From Clostridiales bacterium PH28_bin88 (lineage in GTDB: Bacteria; Bacillota; PH28-bin88): a DNA stretch of 45,405 nucleotides. Position 1 is the stretch's first letter, and every line of letters begins with the position of its first letter. Shown here in pieces: positions 42,340-45,405 of the stretch. The position numbers and the translations under genes were made by a program. The notes beneath the pieces were generated by a model, which was not told the origin of the DNA, did no database searches, and saw only the letters and a list, made by a program, of their open reading frames with translations. The DNA lies in contig LAKY01000026.1 in NCBI GenBank assembly GCA_000987045.1, forward strand, positions 1 through 45,405, read 5' to 3'.

Positions 42340-43013
42340 CCCAGCAAGCTGTTCCCCCGTTAGTAACGGTTACCGCAGAGGCGAGTGGCGCGGCGGCTGC
42401 CGCACGCATGGGGCAAATAGTAGTAATAGTAGACGTGATAGACATGTCCACCACGCTGGAAGGGGCGATGGATGCCGGTGCGGTGGCGGTGCTGGGCGCG
42501 AGTCCCCAAGGGGTCAAGGCACCAGTTCCTTTAAACCCTGAGTCGGTGGGGTGGCTTGCCGGTAGGCTGGCACAGGAAAAGGGGGCTGGTATAGTGGTGG
42601 TGACAGAACCCAGGGTGGGACCGGAAGAAAAGCGGCTGGAAGCCGCCGGCCCCGTGTTGCGGGGCGTTAGAACAGTGGGAGGCAGGGTGATAGGGGTAGT
42701 CCCCAACTTGGGAAAGGAGACGGCCCATCTTGTCGACTTTGCTGGCAAGGTGGTGGTGGCGGTAACAAGCGCTGGAGGTACCGCCTTTGACGCTGCTCTG
42801 CAGGCAGGGGGTGAAGTGGTCACCGGGACAGTAGCACGCACCCTTGGCCTGAAAGGCCCGGAACCTGCTAAGCGGGCTGCCCGGCGAGCAGTCACCCTTG
42901 CCCGCGATAGAGGGAAAGGCATCGCTGTAGTAGCTGCGAGTGCCAATGCCTGGGAGGATGTGCTGGGGGCCCAGTGCATCGCGCGATATATCTATGAGGA
43001 AAGGTTCCGTTAG
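42336..43013 (+). CDS. ComB-like (2-phosphosulfolactate phosphatase fold) protein
   Basis: 225 residues, no membrane segments. VVIVDVIDMSTTLEGAMDAGAVAVLG near the N terminus resembles the phosphosulfolactate phosphatase family start (VDVLRATTT...), and ARTLGLKGPEPAKRAARRAV with the later NAWEDVLGAQCIARYI resembles the rest. Key residues diverge, so enzymatic activity is unproven. It is translationally coupled to nudF and precedes spoIIM. It may be an uncharacterised Peptococcaceae paralogue. Confidence 0.5.
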   Translation: MTQQAVPPLVTVTAEASGAAAAARMGQIVVIVDVIDMSTTLEGAMDAGAVAVLGASPQGVKAPVPLNPESVGWLAGRLAQEKGAGIVVVTEPRVGPEEKRLEAAGPVLRGVRTVGGRVIGVVPNLGKETAHLVDFAGKVVVAVTSAGGTAFDAALQAGGEVVTGTVARTLGLKGPEPAKRAARRAVTLARDRGKGIAVVAASANAWEDVLGAQCIARYIYEERFR

Positions 43014-43033
43014 ATGGTTTATTTTAACAAAAA

Positions 43034-43063
43034 AGAATAATCCCCGTTCCCTGGCCATAAATA
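43034..43063 (+). promoter_or_regulatory. Candidate sigma-E promoter of spoIIM
   Basis: AGAATAAT at 43034-43041 and CATAAATA at 43056-43063 are 14 nt apart, the sigma-E spacing. The -10 matches well, the -35 only in its ATA core. spoIIM is sigma-E dependent in B. subtilis. Confidence 0.4.
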
Positions 43064-43096
43064 TTAACCAGAATTGGACAGGGAGAGGGGAGCGGG

Positions 43097-43729
43097 ATGG
43101 TAAGCAGGCTGCTGCGAGGGTTGGCTGTCCACATACATCAGAACCTCGGACTGTACACCCTCATCTTCCTTTCCTTTTTAGTGGGGACCGTCTTTGGCGC
43201 TTTGGGGGTAAGTGGGCTTACCGCTCACCAGGAGGGAGAACTGATTAACTATCTAAATGTATTTCTTTCGGATGTAGTACAGTGGGAGATCGACAGCGTG
43301 GCCATGGCCCAACAGGCTGTCATGAACAACGTAAAGTTCATCTTTTTTATCTGGTTTCTCGGGCTGACTGTGATCGGAGTACCCTTGGTGTTGGGGGTAG
43401 TGGCGGTACGAGGTTTCGTGCTGGGATTTACCGTGGGCTTCCTGGTTCAAGAAAAGTCTACCCAGGGTCTGCTATTGGCCTTGCTTTCGGTACTCCCCCA
43501 GAACCTGTTCAACATCCCTGCCCTGATCGCGTCAGGGGTGGCGGCGGTTTCCTTCTCCTTATGGCTAATCCGGGGAAGGCTGGCGCCACGTTCACCGAAT
43601 CTCTTGCAGCAGTTGGTGGCTTATTCTCTTTGGGTTAGTACTATGGCACTGGTGGCTACTGCGGGCGGACTGGTCGAGGCTTACGTTTCGCCATTTTTTG
43701 CCCGGCTGATCGCCTCATACTTTGGTTAA
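43097..43729 (+). CDS. spoIIM: Stage II sporulation protein M
   Basis: 210 residues with about five membrane helices. SpoIIM forms the DMP complex with SpoIID and SpoIIP that drives engulfment by peptidoglycan remodelling. The family features GTVFGALGVSGL and GLTVIGVPLVLGVVAVRGFVLGFTVGFL are visible. The ATG follows GGGGAGCGGG. It is followed by a terminator. Confidence 0.93.
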   Translation: MVSRLLRGLAVHIHQNLGLYTLIFLSFLVGTVFGALGVSGLTAHQEGELINYLNVFLSDVVQWEIDSVAMAQQAVMNNVKFIFFIWFLGLTVIGVPLVLGVVAVRGFVLGFTVGFLVQEKSTQGLLLALLSVLPQNLFNIPALIASGVAAVSFSLWLIRGRLAPRSPNLLQQLVAYSLWVSTMALVATAGGLVEAYVSPFFARLIASYFG

Positions 43730-43817
43730 GTGCCTGAGCATACGTATTAGAACAAAACCCCGCGTTAATGAGGAAACTCAAACTGTTTCTATCATAAAAA
43801 TAGAGCTTATCGGCAAA

Positions 43818-43854
43818 GTTAAAAAAAGGAAGCCGGCGGGCTTCTTTTTTTAAC
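43818..43854. terminator. Bidirectional terminator after spoIIM
   Basis: GAAGCC (43829-43834) and GGCTTC (43839-43844) with loop GGCG are flanked by a run of A upstream and seven T downstream; the flanks GTTAAAAAAA and TTTTTTTAAC extend the pairing with one bulged G. Confidence 0.85.
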
Positions 43855-43859
43855 GTAAT

Positions 43860-43888
43860 AGGAAATTATGCCTTGTGGATAATTTCCT
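43860..43888. repeat. 10-bp inverted repeat AGGAAATTAT / ATAATTTCCT
   Basis: AGGAAATTAT at 43860-43869 and ATAATTTCCT at 43879-43888 pair perfectly around a 9-nt loop, just upstream of the G-rich structured element. Confidence 0.75.
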
Positions 43889-44034
43889 AATACATGGGGG
43901 GTTTAAGGGGGGTGTGCCCACCTATTCTTGCGGGGTGCTCAGGCCGAAGGCCGCCGAAGGGGCGGCAGCCCCTAGCGGACAAGAAAGGCGACTTCCAATG
44001 AAACGCCAGAGGCGATGAAAGTCGCCTTTCTTGT
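43889..44034. other. Highly structured intergenic element with a 16-bp perfect palindrome
   Basis: ACAAGAAAGGCGACTT at 43979-43994 is the exact reverse complement of 44019-44034, with a 24-nt loop. In the loop CGCC and GGCG can pair. The 3' arm can instead form a local hairpin, GGCGA (44011-44015) with TCGCC (44022-44026), so two folds compete. Upstream (43935-43978) GGCC-GAA-GGCC and GGGGC/GCCCC helices follow one another. It could be a structured RNA on either strand, an attenuator or a mobile palindrome. No coding support. Confidence 0.6.
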
Positions 44035-44334
44035 GGTGCGGCCGGCAAGGGCGTTGTCTGTAGCCTACCCTCCTCCTGTGCGCGAGAGCTGATCCCAAAA
44101 TTTTTTTCAAGCAACTGAAGGAATATACATGAGCATGTCGAATGGGATTTAATGAAAAAACGTTCTAAGCGATTAACAAATGTTCAACATTGCGGAAAGA
44201 TGGACAGGAAGGCTATTAGATAAAGTTGTTCTCGTCAAGGAGGATTTTTTCAAGACATAGCGAAATTGAATAAATGTTCGCGACCATCACAAATGTTCAT
44301 CGATTTGTATGCTAAGTTCAGCGGAGGGGAAAGC
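44035..44334. other. Intergenic DNA upstream of the DeoR/SorC-type regulator
   Basis: No gene. A good AAGGAGG at 44237-44243 has no start codon at a useful distance (TTG at 44266 is 22 nt away), so it may be a relic. No clear promoter was identified. Base composition turns A+T-rich here, unlike the preceding genes. Confidence 0.4.
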
Positions 44335-45300
44335 GTGGATGATTTAGAACGCTTGCAAACTATTGTAAGAGTGGCTCGACTTTACTATGAGGTTGGTCAT
44401 ACCCAAGATGAAATTGCCAAGGAAATGAAGATATCTCGACCACAAGTATCGAGATTTCTGTCCTATGCCAAGGAGCATGGAATCGTTCAGATAGCGATTA
44501 ACGATCCCCTTTCATCATGCTCCAGGCTGGAATCTTTATTTCAAGAAGTTTATAACCTGAAAAGAGCAATGATAGTTCCGGTTGGAAGCGACGACGAGAA
44601 AATGATTAAACAACAATTAGGTAGGATTGCCGCCGGTTTTCTGCATCGGATACTCAAAGATGGGGATATAATCGGTATTTCATGGGGTACCACCTTGAAA
44701 GAAGTAGCTCTCTCACTTAAGCCCAAAAACTTAAAGGAAGCTGCGGTTGTCCAGCTTAAAGGCAGTGTTGGCCGACTTAACGCAAAAATAAATCCTATGG
44801 ATATTTTGGTGCAATTTGCTTCTAAATTAAATGCCAACCCTTTTTCCCTCACTGTACCTACAATTGTCACCAATGAGAAGATCAAGGAAGCCTTGGTTGC
44901 AGACGCCATGGTACAGGAAATATTGGAGCTAGGTCGTAAGGCGAATGTTGCCGTATTCAGCATCGGTTACCCCAGCAAAAAATCAGTTCTGGTGGACGCG
45001 GGTTATTTCAGCGATGAGGAGATTGAGAATTTCAGGCAGCAGGGAGCAGTGGGGGATATTTGTTCAAGATACTTTACTATAAATGGTGAGGTGTTTGGGA
45101 ATTTAGATGCCAGGACTATTGGTATTGAACTACAGGAAATTAGGAAGAAGGAATACGCGATAGGGATTGCGGGAGGGATTAACTGTGCTTCAGGAATTCT
45201 GGGAGCTTTACGAGGCAAATACCTCAATGTACTGGTAACCGATGAAACAACCGCTCGCATGGTGATAAAACTTGCTGGTCTAACCGAAAAAGAGGTGTAA
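44335..45300 (+). CDS. SorC/DeoR-type sugar-binding transcriptional regulator
   Basis: 321 residues. An N-terminal HTH (RLYYEVGHTQDEIAKEMKISRPQVSRFLSYAKEHGIVQI) precedes the SorC sugar-phosphate-binding domain (GISWGTTLKEVA, PTIVTNEKIKEAL, GIAGGINCASGILGALRGKYLNVLVTD). It most resembles B. subtilis DeoR, which binds deoxyribose 5-phosphate, and the next reading frame begins like deoC. The frame is open to a TTG at 44266 and ATG at 44293, but GGAGGGG at 44323-44329 makes the GTG at 44335 the best start. Codon and base use are more A+T-rich than in neighbouring genes. Confidence 0.85.
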   Translation: MDDLERLQTIVRVARLYYEVGHTQDEIAKEMKISRPQVSRFLSYAKEHGIVQIAINDPLSSCSRLESLFQEVYNLKRAMIVPVGSDDEKMIKQQLGRIAAGFLHRILKDGDIIGISWGTTLKEVALSLKPKNLKEAAVVQLKGSVGRLNAKINPMDILVQFASKLNANPFSLTVPTIVTNEKIKEALVADAMVQEILELGRKANVAVFSIGYPSKKSVLVDAGYFSDEEIENFRQQGAVGDICSRYFTINGEVFGNLDARTIGIELQEIRKKEYAIGIAGGINCASGILGALRGKYLNVLVTDETTARMVIKLAGLTEKEV

Positions 45301-45301
45301 A

Positions 45302-45405
45302 ATGTTGACAGACATTACTGTGAGAAAATTAATTGATCACACAAACCTAACCCGGCATAGCCGGAACCAATAGGATCTTATTAAACCCATGTCGAATTAC
45401 TGTGC
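45302..45405 (+). pseudogene. deoC: 5' end of a deoC-like gene with in-frame TAG
   Basis: The frame begins MLTDITVRKLIDHTNL, the hallmark N terminus of deoxyribose-phosphate aldolase, behind GAGGTG at 45291-45296 and directly after the DeoR-like regulator. After 23 codons a TAG (45371-45373) interrupts it. The same frame continues with DLIKPMSNYC, which can be aligned to the next DeoC helix. The residues between (TRHSRNQ) do not match the usual KPDAT. It may be a pseudogene, a sequencing error or a chimeric edge; the window ends here. Confidence 0.5.

Noticed and set aside
43995..44034. GGCGATGAAAGTCGCC resembles the tip of group II intron domain V
   Set aside because: The lower helix of domain V is absent, no intron-encoded reverse transcriptase is present, and the bases are better explained by the 16-bp palindrome.

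Overview
This window is chromosomal DNA of an anaerobic, endospore-forming Firmicute. Gene content and order fit the Peptococcaceae / Thermoanaerobacterales side of the Clostridia (Desulfotomaculum, Pelotomaculum, Thermincola or Moorella-like). The reasons are a complete spoIIIA operon, spoIVB, spo0A and spoIIM; an nfnAB-like pair followed by folD and fchA, as in organisms with a Wood-Ljungdahl pathway; G+C-rich DNA with many GTG/TTG starts and strong Shine-Dalgarno sites; and a locus for OLE RNA. I cannot name the genus from sequence alone. Nearly all genes lie on the + strand; the clear exceptions are an mgtC-like gene, an MFS transporter and one probable 42-residue ORF.

Layout. 1-5350: tldD/tldE peptidase pair, M24 aminopeptidase, elongation factor P and a zinc-ribbon protein of the CD1247 type. 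5356-10801: the eight-gene spoIIIAA-AH operon behind a sigma-E-like promoter. 10846-14881: a sigma-A-like promoter, then Asp23/amaP/DUF2273 envelope-stress genes, nusB, a TsaD paralogue and a cell-wall amidase. 14940-17191: mgtC-like gene, a 58-residue zinc ribbon and an Fsr-like exporter. 17326-21296: nfnA-nfnB-like flavoprotein pair, folD and fchA. 21293-28302: xseA-xseB-ispA, then a roughly 630-nt structured non-coding RNA that I identify as OLE RNA, its membrane partner gene oapA, dxs and tlyA. 28707-34770: an ion-transporter permease, a membrane-anchored nuclease-fold-like protein, nadK, mnmM-like methyltransferase, argR and recN. 35115-37384: spoIVB and spo0A. 37614-41545: a steA cluster (steA, GT2, GT4 phosphotransferase, DUF3866). 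41570-43729: a small reverse-strand ORF, Nudix ADP-ribose pyrophosphatase, a ComB-like protein and spoIIM. 43730-45405: a hairpin-rich intergenic region, a DeoR/SorC-type regulator and the start of a deoC-like reading frame that meets an in-frame TAG after 23 codons.

How it works together. The sporulation genes cover the master regulator (Spo0A), engulfment (SpoIIM), the mother cell-forespore channel (SpoIIIA) and the sigma-K checkpoint protease (SpoIVB). NfnAB, FolD and FchA link NADPH supply to one-carbon folate chemistry. IspA and Dxs make isoprenoid precursors; between them sits the OLE RNA/OapA ribonucleoprotein locus.

The most notable non-coding findings are the OLE RNA with its own extended -10 promoter and closing helix; three families of heptanucleotide tandem repeats scattered through intergenic DNA; an elaborate palindromic element at 43860-44034; and several clean operator-like palindromes. 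All motif and promoter calls were made by eye.
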